Source: Vigna angularis
Lineage: Eukaryota; Streptophyta; Magnoliopsida; Fabales; Fabaceae
DNA: 64,000 nucleotides
Assembly (NCBI RefSeq): GCF_016808095.1
Contig: NC_068971.1
Span: 35,201,631-35,265,630 of the forward strand
Direction of reading: 5' to 3'
In this document: positions 11,199 through 23,131 of the stretch, one piece after another
How the letters are laid out: every line of letters begins with the position of its first letter
Position numbering within the stretch: the first letter of the stretch is position 1
The notes under the pieces: model-generated
Told to the model about the DNA's origin: nothing
Database searches by the model: none
The model's input: the letters and a program-made list of their open reading frames with translations, nothing else
Translations under genes and position numbers: made by a program

Positions 11199-12834
11199 AT
11201 GGAATCTCAAACATCCTTTAATACCGTTTTTATACCTATATTTGATGGACAAAACTATCAAATGTGGGAAGCGGTAGAAGAAGACTACGAAGTGTCTCCC
11301 TTGCCAGATAATCCTACGGTTGTTCAAATGAAGAATCACAAAGAAAGGAGGCTTCGGAAATCCAAAGCCAAATCAATTTTGTTCACAGCCGTATCTCCAG
11401 TCATTTTCAACAGAATAATGACGTTGAAAACGACATATGAAATCTGGAAGTTTTTGAAGGAGGAGTATGAAGGCAGTGAGAGAATCAAAGGAATGCAAGC
11501 TTTGAATCTGGTTCGAGAACTTGAGATGCAAAGGATGAAAGATTCGGAGACAATCAAAGATTATGCGGACAAGCTTCTCGGCATTGCAAACAAAATATGT
11601 CTTCTTGGCACTGATATTCCTGATTCTCGAATTGTTCAAAAAATACTTGTAACAATTCCATAAAGATATGAAGCCACATTGACTTCTTTGGAGAACTCAA
11701 AAGATCTTTCTACTATTACCTTGGCAGAACTTTTGACTGCACTTCAAGCTCCAGAACAAAGAAGACTCATGAGAGAAGAAGGTCATATTGAAGGGGCTTT
11801 GATAGCTAAATTTATTAAAAACAAGGGTAAGTCTTTCAACCACAAAAATGATAGCAAATCCTTTCATGTTTTTCCATCATATCCTTTTTGTAAGAAAAAC
11901 AATCATCTAGAGACGAAATGTTGGTGGAGGCCAGATGTGAAATGCCATAAATGTGGACAATTAGGGCATGTGGAGAAAATCTGTAAGTCATCAAAGATAC
12001 AAGAGAATGTACAAGCTGTTGTTGAAGAGGATGAAGAAGAAGATCTTTTGCTTGTTTCTTGCTTTGCCACTACAAGATCAACGAAAAGTTGACTAATTGA
12101 TAGTGATTGTACGAACCACATGACTTACAAAGATCTTGATGCAACCCATAACACAAATGTCAGAATTGGAAACGGAGCAAAAATAGCAGTGATCAGGGCA
12201 AAGGAACCATCACGGTCAAAGGTTGCACAGGTTTGAAATTAATTACTAATGTTCTATACATTCCCACGAAAGAAAATGGAGACTTTGAAGATAAAACCTG
12301 CATGATTAAAGATTCAGATAATAAAGAATTATTCAGAGTTCGAATGAAAGGCAAGAGCTTTGCTTTGAATTTGATTGATGAAGAGCAATTTGTTATGCAC
12401 AAGGTTGAAGACAATATGTAGGTACAAGGGCTTCCCAAACTAGAAGAGAAATCACCCATATGCGCAACTTTGCAATATGGAAAACAAACAAGGTTGTCTT
12501 TTCCAAAAGATAAATCTTGGAGAGCAACAAACAAACTGCAGGATGTCAAAGAACCTAAAAGAACCCATCTCTGAATGACAATAAAGTAGAGCTAATGGGT
12601 GTTAAAGTTGGTGAAAGTCAAATTAAACCAGAAAAATTAGAGGAAGAAAAGCATCCTAAGACATCTCCTTCCGAAGCAAAAGCTGTAAATGCAAAAAAGC
12701 CAAGAGAACAACTACAAGTAGATGAGAAAATTGCAGAAGATTGTAAGGACTTGAAGACTAAGCAAGAAATTGTGATCGGGACTTCCAAAAGTGAAGGAAC
12801 TTTAGATGATACGATCAAGGACGAAAAAACTTAG
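11199..12834 (+). pseudogene. Copia gag (UBN2-type) with protease/pre-integrase remnant
   Basis: Gag begins at ATG 11199. Residues 1-154 form the capsid-like UBN2 region; the same frame continues after one stop (11661-11663, likely a GAA-to-TAA change) to a zinc knuckle CHKCGQLGHVEKIC (CX2CX4HX4C) near 11943-11984. A second stop at 12090-12092 replaces the Trp normally found just before the protease motif LIDSDCTNHMT (normally DSG). A frameshift near 12190 follows. Then a short pre-integrase part (12270-12540) with QYGKQTRLSFPKDKSW-like sequence is joined to a hydrophilic Lys/Glu-rich tail (about 12560-12834) that I cannot assign. Not functional as a polyprotein. Full Copia polyproteins exceed 1,300 residues. 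Confidence 0.88.
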
Positions 12835-12864
12835 CATATGCTGACTTTGAGTCAAGGAGGAGAT

Positions 12865-13100
12865 TGTTGGGATTTTATGACTCAAACAACATCTTGTTGA
12901 AGGAGTCAAAGCAGTTAAATAAAAATATATTTCTATCTTATTTTTAGGAAGATTTTATGCATTATCTAATTAATTAATTTAAGAGATATTTTTCCAAAAT
13001 TGGTTACAAATTATGTAGTATAAATATTTACTCCTTATACTCAATAACATCATGAGTTTCCCTTTTATTCTTTTGCCTCTTATACTGTAAAACCATAACA
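12865..13100 (+). repeat. 3-prime LTR of gag-only Copia
   Basis: Starts TGTTGGG, ends ATAACA; about 97.5% identical to 10876-11111 and preceded by a polypurine tract. Confidence 0.92.
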
Positions 13101-13105
13101 CAAAT

Positions 13106-13350
13106 ACATCACCCTCAGGTGCAGACATACACATCTCGTGCGTGAGACTAAATAGTTTTGAGTGGTCCGATAATAGATAAAACAATATACCCAACAAACA
13201 TTAAATTTCGTTAAGATAGACTTTTAACACGTGGCTTTGACACTATGTTAAGAAGTGAACTTTAAGTCAAACTCAACCTTAAAAAACCGACTTGTAAGGT
13301 GAGATTTTGCACTTACTTATATATTGTGAATTAATTTTATCTTTAGTCTA
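13106..13350 (+). repeat. Dispersed legume repeat, right part
   Basis: Continues the repeat cut by the Copia insertion. Includes a stretch starting near 13115 (CACCCTCAGGTGCAG) and ends with another copy of the 110-bp unit, with CGACTTGTAAGGTGAG at about 13290. Confidence 0.6.
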
Positions 13351-15780
13351 TACAAGAATTCCAATTACTTATGGCCACGTATAATGTTGGAAGTTTCATA
13401 TTAATTAAAAAAAAGGTAAATTTAGAATATATATATATATATAAGTGAATGCAAACATTATATTACAAGTTAATTTTTTTGTGGATAAGTTAATTTTTTT
13501 GTGAATAAGTTAAGTTTAAAGTTTACCTCATGTAAAGTCTATCATAATTAAATCTACATTGATTATAAATAAAACAAATATTAATTATATAAATAAATAC
13601 AATTTTTTAGAATTAAATTATACTTAAAAAAGTTTACCTATATATAATATATATAAAATCGTATATTTGATTGTTATTCGACATATGAATTATAATAAGA
13701 AATAAAACATTAAAACGTTACTCTAGAAGATTAAAATTATAGGTTTCTTAAATTTTAAATTAACTTATAATACACAAGTTAATTTATAGAAACTTATCAT
13801 ATAATTCTTAAATATATTTTTAATTTATATATAAGTTAATTTTCTTTAATTTTATTTTTATTTGCTATCGACTTTATATATACTTTTGAAAAGCTCATCT
13901 AAATACCTTCTATACCCTTTTTCTTCTTATTTCTCTTTACAGTTTTTGTAACGCATAATATTTTATTGTTATATTTTTATCTCTTTCTGTAACAATAACT
14001 GTTTCATGTGATTTTCTCTATATTGTTTTCTTATATTCCCTTACTGTATAAAAAAAATTGAAAAAAAAACTGTACAAAACTTATTTTTTATATGTTAGGG
14101 GAAGAGAGCTGTATTTTTTTTTTAAAAGATTAATAAAAAAAATAAGAAAATAGATTTAACACTCAGTTTTATAGTAATTACTCCTTTAAAATTAAGTAAA
14201 AGTGTATGACTAAAAATAAACACGAAAATGAAATATCTTAGTATAATACACTAAACAAAATCATTAAATAGAAAACAGTTTTAGAAGCCAAAATACTAAT
14301 TTATACATCATCTAAAAAGTTAAAAAGTTTTAGTATCTAAAATATAGTTTGTATCATATGTGAAAAATTATAATTGATTTGAGAATTAAAGTTTTAATTG
14401 GTCTTTAAATTAACTAACAAGATTTTAACTACTTAGTATTAGTCTCTAATTTTAAATTAAAGACTAATTTAGATACTAATTCCTAAATCTTGATAATTAA
14501 TATTAGATATCAATTTAAATTTTAATTTAATAAATTTATTATAATTTTTAGTTATAATAAAAACTATTTTAAATACTACTAGTTTTTAATTTATAAAATA
14601 ATATTTAAATTATTAATTTTTTTTTGCCTCTAAAATCAACTACTATTTAATGTTCTTTTTAATGATAGTTATAAATACTATTTAGAACTATTATAACTAG
14701 AAATCAATCTCTTCATTAAAAACACCAACTTTACCTATATATATTATAAAAAAAATCATTAAATAATAATTAAACTTAAAAACAAAAACAATTAATCATC
14801 ATATGATTAAACACTAATTTATAAATTAAAGTTAATATAATTTATATTATTAATAAAAAATTATAATTAATTTATAAATTAAAATTAAAATTAATCTATA
14901 ACATTATAAATTTTAACTAAGTTACAATAAATCAGTTTCTATATTTTTAAATTAGAAACTAATTTAAGGCATGAATCCTGAGGAAATTTTCTCTTTATAT
15001 ATACATATATATCCATTTCAAGTATACTTTAGATAAGCATAGTATATAATTGTTTTCATATTAGAGTTAGTTTTTAAGAGTAAGAGGAAATTTTCATTAG
15101 AAGTTACATTTGACAGATAAACATATTTATGGAAATTTTCCTATGAGCTTAAAATGAATGTCCAGTTTTGTTTTTCTTTTTCTTTTTTGTCCTAAATAAT
15201 AAGGAATAGTATATTGAAATATTTGATGTGAGAAAATGTGTAAGATAAAAAAGAGCGTAGAAGGACTTTCGTATGAAAAGGGAAAGTTTCGACCTTCTCA
15301 AAAGTAATGAGCCTATGACCTGTTATGAAGACTGTCTTAATGATGTTACGGAAATTCGCTTTGAATACGGAATTTCTGGAATTCTGCGTTACCATCTTTT
15401 CATTTATTACTCCTTCAAGAGCAAAACTGATATTCCACCAGCTACGACAAAAATTATAATAATCTCAAATATTTCAGAGAATGTCCTTAACATTTTCATG
15501 GAATTGGAAAATTAATTTAAGTAAAAAGGAACCAATATTCAGCTACAAAATTAACTAAGAATATGGATACATGAATAACTAAAATGAGGTAAATGCACTT
15601 ATTAAAAAAGATAGAATCAACGTTTATTAATAATTATAATTAGTATCTTATAGTACCAGTTAGAAAGACCTCATATAGATAGGTTAAAATTAGCAAAATA
15701 AGTATATTGTTTCATTCTAATTTGCACAATTTAATTTCATGCCATCTAAAAGAATTTTGTTTGGGACGCATGCATAATGA
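13351..15780. other. Very AT-rich intergenic region
   Basis: Contains (TA)n near 13425-13442, a duplicated AAGTTAATTTTTTTGTG word (13468-13505) and many diverged AATTAAA words. An 80-aa ORF at 15273-15515 has no recognisable family or context. No gene is supported. Confidence 0.5.
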
Positions 15781-16026
15781 TAGTGATCAGACAAACATCT
15801 TTTAAATAATTTTTTTTAAATTAAAAAACTATTTTATCAATTTTACTTTTTAAGTGACATTTTTTAAATTTAATTATTCTTTTATTGAATCATTGTTTTA
15901 AATTTAACAATTTTTTTTAATTATAAAACTACTTAAAAAAACAATAAAATTGTAAATCAAATTATTTATGTTTAATTTTATAAGTATAACAATAAAAATA
16001 ATAATATATATACCACTAGTATATAC

Positions 16027-16075
<49 letters not shown>

Positions 16076-16900
16076 AAGGAATCTTTTTTTTTGTGATTAC
16101 ATTTTATTTTCAGTTGTATCCTTTAAATAAAAAAATTAAACTAAAATTATTATTTATCAATTTTTTTCTTTAAGAATTCGTTTCTTATCTATAATTATAC
16201 ATAAAAATTATTATTTTTTAAATTTAAATAATAATTCATAAAAAAAGACCATTTTTCAGTTTTATCACTTTAGTAACAACGTTTTTTAATTTAAATAATT
16301 ATTCATTATAAAAGAATTATTTATTCTTTTATCATTTTGGTAATCCTTTTTTTAAATTAAAATAATTACTCTAATAAAAAATGTATATACCTGTGTTTAC
16401 TCTAATATACATGGAAGAGGTTTCCAATGGTGTCCGTATTTGATTTCCAATTTTACCCTTTAAACAAAAGAAATTAAATTTAAGTTATTGTTTATTAATT
16501 CTATTCTTTAACTAACCGTTTCTTTAAATTTAAGCATTCTTTTTATTTATTAGTTTTTTAAACTTAATAATTTTTTTAATTATAAACTACCTTCAAAATA
16601 AATAGAAAGTTATAAAAATTATTTACATTGAATTTTATAGTAGCAATAATAATAATAATTTTATTTTTTATTATCATAAAAAAGGGAACACAGGTGTGTA
16701 TTCACACGTATGTTTTCACTAATATATCTAAAGAGAATTTATCTTTTTGTGTTCATATTTGTTTTTCAATTTTATCTTTTAAATAAATTTTTTTCCTTTA
16801 AATTTTTTTTAAGCATTTTAAAATTATATTATCAAACATTTTATAATAATAAAAAAAGGCTTTAAAAATATAGAGATTCAACTTTCATAATTCTTATCAT
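15780..16900. repeat. Three or four diverged copies of an AT-rich 300-350-bp unit
   Basis: Recurrent blocks share phrases such as TTTTCAATTTTATCCTTTAAATAAA, ATTATTTATCAATTTTTT, and AAATTATTTATGTTTAATTTTATA followed by AATAATAATA, at about 15780-16060, 16085-16410, 16430-16720 and 16740-16900. A (TC)n(TA)n microsatellite sits at 16027-16075. A further copy lies near 57050-57290. The family is not identified. Confidence 0.45.
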
Positions 16901-17008
16901 ATCTATACTTTCTACTTTACTTTTTTTATAAATAAATTACAAATAGTTAAAAATTACAATATAAAATAATTATAGATATAAATATATTATAAATATAGAA
17001 CCTCTAAC

Positions 17009-17648
17009 TGGTGCTGTCAAAATGGGTTGTAACTCTTGGCCTAACCCTGTCCACTACAAGTTTGAATCGGGTTGGGTTTGCAAAAAATGTAATCGGCTCA
17101 CTTAGAACTCGGCTCACCAGGTTGAACCTGTGGTGGACCAGGTTGGCTCACCAACCCACCTAATTTAATTTAATTATTTATTATTTTGTATTTCAATATT
17201 ATATTAGTTAGCATATTTTTTATTATATTGTAGATGGTGAAAGAAGATGTTTCAACAGAGAAAAATATTATAGATTTATCTATTCAAGACTCTAATATTA
17301 TAATTGGACAAGTGATACAAAAATTATCAATATTAAAAACTTACTTGTTTGTCTTTTGTACATGTTTTGGATGAGTGTATGATACATTTTATTTATTTAT
17401 TTTGAATTTCCTTTGAAGTTTAACATCATTTTAGTATGAAATTTATTTAAATTTGAATTAAAAAAATTGTAACTTTTTTTTATTTCAAAAAAACTTATAA
17501 TTAAATGAGTTTGTGAGTCAACCCGTTTAACCCACCAATCCGTGGTGGGTCGGACTAAATTTAAATTTTTTCAACTCGCTAATAAGTGAGTCGGGTTGGG
17601 TTAACTTACTAAGTGACCAAAACCGGGTTATCCATTTTGACAGCTCTA
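17009..17648. mobile_element. Non-autonomous hAT-like element
   Basis: The left end TGGTGCTGTCAAAATGG and the reverse complement of the right end TAGAGCTGTCAAAATGG match at 15 of 17 bases, the hAT-type terminus (TAGRGNTGTCAAAATGG). Flanking 8-bp words CCTCTAAC (17001-17008) and CCTCTGAC (17649-17656) differ at one base, as for an aged hAT target duplication. Subterminal regions carry repeated GGGTTGGGTT and GGCTCACC motifs. No transposase remains in its 640 bp. Confidence 0.8.
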
Positions 17649-17656
17649 CCTCTGAC

Positions 17657-18661
17657 CATGAAAAACCTTCAAAAGTGATATCATATATATTTGTTAATTG
17701 CTAATTAACTCAAAATGTATTATACTTAATTTTGTTGAAGTTCAAAATTTTGTTTTAAATGGATTAATTCTACCTTGTGAAGATTCACTGCTCTCTTACT
17801 TGCTATCTTGAAAAGATTATTTGACAAAATTACAAACATTCATTTGACATTGATGGTAGGGATATTATAAAAAAGTAAACTTATGTATTTGTATTTGTAA
17901 AGAAAAGAGTAAAGGATAGTTCTAAATGAGTGAAAAAATTAATGTCCTTGCTATCTAGAAGGAGTTCATGATTTAACCAACAGTTATTTGACTGTGATTG
18001 ATAAGCATAAAAAAATATAGTATCCGCATCTTTAAAATGTCTTGCTAAGTTGTCATTATTATTAGAAGGGTATTTATGTAGGACTATAGTAAATAGATTG
18101 AAGGATCCTATAAAGGTAATTTCATTCCTTAGCATTCACCACCTCAACTCTTATATAAATTAAGACCCTGTTTGTTTTATACTGGGAATCAATTTCACAC
18201 ACACACTGTACACACTCTAATCCCACAACATATTACAATTGGACACACATTCCCATCACCAGCATGTTTGGTTTCGAGGTTAAACGCATGTTTGACGTCA
18301 ATTTCTGAATATAAACAAACCTTATTAATTATATATAGCTTCTGTATTTAATTTTTTGACCAATTTAATACATTTTCTTGCGTTACAAACGCGTGTACCA
18401 AGTCCAAATAAACGCTAGTTCAACCAGTCAAAATTAACTCTAAGCAATCAAACATTAAAAGAAATGGAATAAATATTATTTCTAGCATTAATTTTCCATA
18501 AAAAAAATGAGTGCATTAAAGGAGTTCACTGTGTTCAGCATATGATTTATTTATATATATGTATATACATATACACAGAGATATATGTGTAATAGTATTA
18601 TTATTTTACCTAGGTTTCAGGTTCGTGAATCATTTTGATATTTGTTGGTGTGTGCATTGGA
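17657..18661. other. Upstream region of WOX11-type gene
   Basis: AT-rich sequence between the hAT element and the WOX11 start codon. TATA-like TTATATATATGTATATA lies at about 18550-18567, about 95-110 bp before the ATG, and is a plausible core promoter. The hAT element ends about 1 kb upstream of the start. No other motif is claimed. Confidence 0.4.
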
Positions 18662-20849
18662 ATGGAAGATGAGAGGCAGAAAGAGGCAAAGAGTCCAAGG
18701 CATGGCCCTGAGAAGAGTGAAGCGGTTCGGTCGAGGTGGACTCCCAAGCCGGAACAAATTCTCATACTGGAATCCATCTTCAACAGTGGCATGGTGAACC
18801 CTCCCAAAGATGAAACCGTAAGAATAAGGAAGCTGCTTGAGAAATTCGGTGCTGTGGGTGATGCCAACGTCTTCTACTGGTTCCAGAACCGCCGCTCCAG
18901 ATCCCGCCGCCGCCAGCGCCAGATGATGCAGCAGGCAGCCGCCACCGCTGCTGCGATTAACCAGCCACAGCCTCAGCCACAGCCTCAGCCTCAGCCTCAG
19001 CCTCAGCCTCAGCCTCAGCCTCAGCTTCAGCCTCATGGTCTTGTTGCTGGTGGTGCAATTCAGCATGATCATCATCATAATCAGGTTAACCTTGTTGCAA
19101 GTGAAAGTGCTACTTCAAACATTGGTCTTGGTTCTTGTGTTTCTTATGATCTCCTAGGTGGTTCCTCTTCATCGTGTAGTGGTGGTGGACAACAAGGCAT
19201 GGGTGGTTTCTTTTCTGGTTCTTCTCCTCAAATGGGTTTTCCTGAAATAATTGATCACACCCCACCTTCCCCATCAGTTTTGTTCCCTCCTTTTGATCCC
19301 AATTTGACCTTCCAGACTGGTAATTAAATTGCATGCTTCTATATTATTACTCAATTTTTAGAGTTTTTTTTATATATATATATTTTTTCACAGAAAATCT
19401 TGTTTGGATTAATTCTCATTCTTGTGTGTGTTTGTGATTCAGAATTTTAGATTTTAAAAAATTACATTTTTTTTTTCTGGGAGAATGTTAAATTCCATTA
19501 GGGATTTGTTTCCAGAAATTAACCCTTTTTTTAGTGTAACAGGAGGTTTAAAAGGGGTGCTGTGAAATAGAAGTTATGATTAACTGAAGTGTTTATTACC
19601 TTAACAGTATATTTTAATGAGTTTTGTTTTTAAAAGTTCTTATTTTTCGGCTGACTGGTTTCGGGTGGGCTACAGAATAAAGTAGCAACCTTTTCCCTGA
19701 TTTGACAGTTCTGTGTTTGAATTGCATGAAAGTTGTACTTTCCGGAAAAACATGAGGCTACTTTCCGGTTGCAGTTTCTGCTCCTTCCTTTTTATTCTCT
19801 CACTTCTTTTTCTGGTTTCTTCAAAACTCCTGTACAAAGATTTCCAAACCCTAGATTGTTGTTTTTTACCCTCATTTTCATGTTTTTTTGTTTCTTTTCT
19901 CCTTTTCTGTAATTTGATTTCTTCTTCCCTGTATATGCATCTCTCACCCCATGTTACTAATTCAAAGGAATCTACTATGTTCATCATATTCATAAGAAAT
20001 ACTATTTGTATTCACTCTTTTCAATTTATTTTTCTTTTATCTGTTTTCCTTTACATCATTTATATTATCTCATTTATTTCTCTCCTATTTCCGGTGTGCA
20101 TCAATTATCAAAATGATTACACACAACAACAAATTTTTTCTTTATCTTTTTCTATTACTAACTACATGGTAATAAGCCTAATCTTTTATATAATTTATAA
20201 TATTGTGTTTTGACTTTTTTTTTCACCTTAATATTTATAATTAGCCTAAAATTTGAGGAATGTATATATTCAGGTTCAGAGCATTTTTGCTTAAACATTT
20301 GTAGGATCCTCTTGCTTTGTTTTACCGTCTGAAAATTAAAATTTTAAATCAATCATACTATATATCCTTATTATACGTGAGAAATGGCTGAGGTTCTAAT
20401 ATTGATAAATGGCTGAGGTTCTAATATTGATAACCGTTGTTTTATTTTGTGGGGTAGGATATGGAGGCACTGATATCTCAGCATTCATCACAGTTTTCAT
20501 CAATGGGATTGCAACAGAACTTCCAAAGGGACCAATAGACATGAAGACTGTGTTTGGAGAAGATGTTATGCTAGTTCATTCCTCTGGAGTGCCTATTCTC
20601 GCCAATGATTTCGGATTCTTGATGCAGAACCTTCAGCATGGAGAAAGCTACTTTCTGGTTGGCAGAATCTTCAAATCAATTGCTTCTTTTCCAAACCACT
20701 TTCAATTTCTTGTTTATTCTTTTACTTTGAATAATATAACTTTGCCGATTTTCTAATATATCTGAAAAACCCTTTTCTGTTTTTCTTTTATTTATTATGC
20801 AAATTAAGTCACTAGCTCTTATTTTCTACAGGTATCAAAGCCAACATAA
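18662..20849 (+). CDS. WOX11: WUSCHEL-related homeobox protein, WOX11/WOX12 type
   Basis: Nuclear transcription factor. In Arabidopsis WOX11/12 specify adventitious root founder cells; the rice orthologue acts in crown roots. CDS joins 18662-19319, 20458-20657 and 20832-20849 (658+200+18 nt; 291 aa plus stop); both introns are GT-AG. The WUS-type homeodomain spans about residues 23-87, with [17 protein letters not shown] and [20 protein letters not shown] Gln-Pro repeat from a CAGCCT microsatellite covers about residues 101-125. A conserved clade-specific C-terminal block ([49 protein letters not shown]) follows from residue 229. The last exon adds only VSKPT. The ATG at 18662 is chosen because the upstream in-frame codons contain no ATG. 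WOX11 versus WOX12 cannot be separated here. Intact. Confidence 0.95.
18958..19034 (+). repeat. CAGCCT hexanucleotide microsatellite coding Gln-Pro
   Basis: About 11-12 mostly perfect units of CAGCCT/CAGCCA within exon 1 of the WOX11-type gene, encoding alternating Gln-Pro. Unit number is likely polymorphic. Confidence 0.9.
20382..20431 (+). repeat. 25-bp perfect tandem duplication at the end of WOX11 intron 1
   Basis: Two identical 25-bp copies (20382-20406, 20407-20431), each with CTAAT, which fits the plant branch-point consensus CTRAY. The second branch A (20424) lies 33 nt before the acceptor AG at 20456-20457, a normal distance. Confidence 0.85.
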
Positions 20850-23100
20850 ATATGAAAGCATCAGCCATAGCAGCAACAGAAGCTTCCTTTTGGAATTTAT
20901 CAGATTGGCCTTGGCTGCTCCTCTTGTTTCCTTTTAACTTTTGTTAATGTCGTAATTTTATATATGTTCTCAAATAATAGACATACTCTATTGTGTGATT
21001 ATAGGATTCAATATCTATATATGTACCCTAGAAAATATATATTATATATTTATATATACTGTACCTTCTTGGTTTTAGTACAAACATGCGTTTAGAAACC
21101 CTATATATATTATCAACTTGTGTAACGCATATTTTGACTAGCCTTTAATAAGGGAGAGTTGTCTTTTTGATACATGATTTCGTGAAGAAAAAAAAGTGTT
21201 TTCGACTTTGAATAGGGGTGTGACGCGATTTACTTACGTTTCAGATTGGACTGAAACACACGTGTTATTAATGCATCTTCCATGAATTTCTCAAAAAAGT
21301 TCTTTGGCATGCATTTGAATAAGTTTTGTGATTAAAATAATGAGTTTACATGAATCTTCTTACAAGAAATTAATCAGAAGCTGATTCAAAGAATTTTAAG
21401 TGCTGAGATGGGTTTTGTAAGCGGTGCTGATAAATATAATGATAAATAATGGAAGAAGAAATAATGAAGACCACATGGAATGTTACTTTTGATCCTTAAA
21501 ATGGTGATATAAATAGAGACAAGGAAGTGGCGGTGGGGAATTAACAAACCAAAGTGAAACATTAGTACTCGGTTGGAAACATATCTAACTTTGTTTGACT
21601 TGTGTTGTCTATCTTTTTCCCATCTATTCCTTTCTTAAGGAGCAAAAGAGGGGAATTCAGATAATTGTTGACGATCACATAGACACAGCTACAAAGTCTA
21701 TGTTCATTGAATTTCATTCATGTTCAGTTTACGATATTGTTTTCTTTTCATGCACATACCAATCACTGTTCATCAACACTCTGCCCTTACTAGTAGAAAG
21801 TGATGAGACATAGTGCTGCTGGATGCTGGTTTCATCTTCAAAACAATTCATAAACTTGGCTCGTTTCACAATTTTTATATGTTACAAAATTTTGATGAAT
21901 TCTTTTGAAAAAAAAAATCAAGTAAATACAACAATAATAAGACACAGTCTACAATTTAAAATATTAAGACAATAAATTTATAAATATTTTATTTTATAAA
22001 ATATATAATTTTCTTCTATACTTAATATACTACTTAACCTTACACTCTAATTTCGAATAAAACTAGATGAGATAGTTTATCAGAATTAACGTGGTTAATT
22101 TTAAATTTTGTTTGTGGGTTATACAATCTTTCAGATAGTTTATTAAGAGATATGATTTTATTAGTGTGAACTGTGTTTCAAGAGAATTGCTTTTGGTGTG
22201 CACGTGACATTGGAAGATAAAAGACACTAATTTATTAAGAGAGAATATTCTAACATTTTAAGGCCACTCCAAGTGTGTAAAGCCTTCTTTTATCATCTGC
22301 TACATTCAAAATAATTCAAAAGAAGCAATGAATGTATTAGCAGCCTTATTTTTTTATTTTATAATATATCTAAGTTAAAAAATAGTCTATCTTATGTTAT
22401 TGCCTCTAATGATTTAACATTTATGTAATAAAAAATAAAACTATTATCAATATATACATTTACAGGGATTTCATAGGTATAAAAAATAGATTTTACAATA
22501 TTTATACTATATTACTTTAATGTTTTCCACTCAGATAGGGTTCATACTAGCTAAAACACTGCTGTTAAACATATACAAATCTTGTAGTCATTAACTATTC
22601 TATATAGGTGTCTCTTTCCACTTTAGGTAATAGTGTCAAATAACCGAATTTGTAACCTAGGCACAATTTTATGACTTTTGTAATGTGATTAGAAAAACAT
22701 TTCTTAAATATTATCTATTATAGTTATTTAAAATGAGTTTATTAGTCCTACTCAAAACATGTTGATGTTGTACACTAAATATATCACTATAATTAGTGTA
22801 CCAAATAATGCATTAAATATTTCAACAAATATTCTCATTAGAAAAATGTTTTATAATCTTTTAAAATCCATATGAAAAGTTTTCACTTCATATATAAAAA
22901 AAAACATCAGTAGAAAGTACATTATATCTTTGAGTCTAAGTCTTATTAGGTTGATAATATAAACAACATTTTGTAAACTCTTATATTTACAATATACAAA
23001 TGAAAAAATTAAGCTTAACTTTAATAGAAAGATTTTTTTTTCTGAGATTTAAGCAAAAATTCTATTATTATACTTGAATTTTCAATTTAAAATACTCAAG

Positions 23101-23131
<31 letters not shown>

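Larger units (their letters stand above)
10876..13100 (+). mobile_element. Gag-only Ty1/copia element, complete with LTRs and TSD
   Basis: Two direct repeats beginning TGTTGGGATTTTATG (5-prime LTR 10876-11111, 236 bp; 3-prime LTR 12865-13100, 236 bp) differ at six positions by eye (about 97.5% identical), so the insertion is fairly young. The 5-bp word CAAAT flanks both ends (10871-10875 and 13101-13105). Directly after the 5-prime LTR is ATTGGTATCAAGAGC, a Met-tRNA primer-binding site typical of Copia. A purine tract (GGAGGAGA) precedes the 3-prime LTR. Between them only gag, a scrap of protease/pre-integrase and a Lys/Glu-rich tail remain; reverse transcriptase and RNase H are absent. Movement would need proteins from another element. 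Confidence 0.93.

Noticed and set aside
15273..15515. 80-aa + strand ORF
   Set aside because: No family, no splice or promoter context, surrounded by AT-rich repeats.
18617..19078. 153-aa antisense ORF with Leu-Arg repeats
   Set aside because: Shadow of WOX11 exon 1, from the CAGCCT repeat read in reverse.
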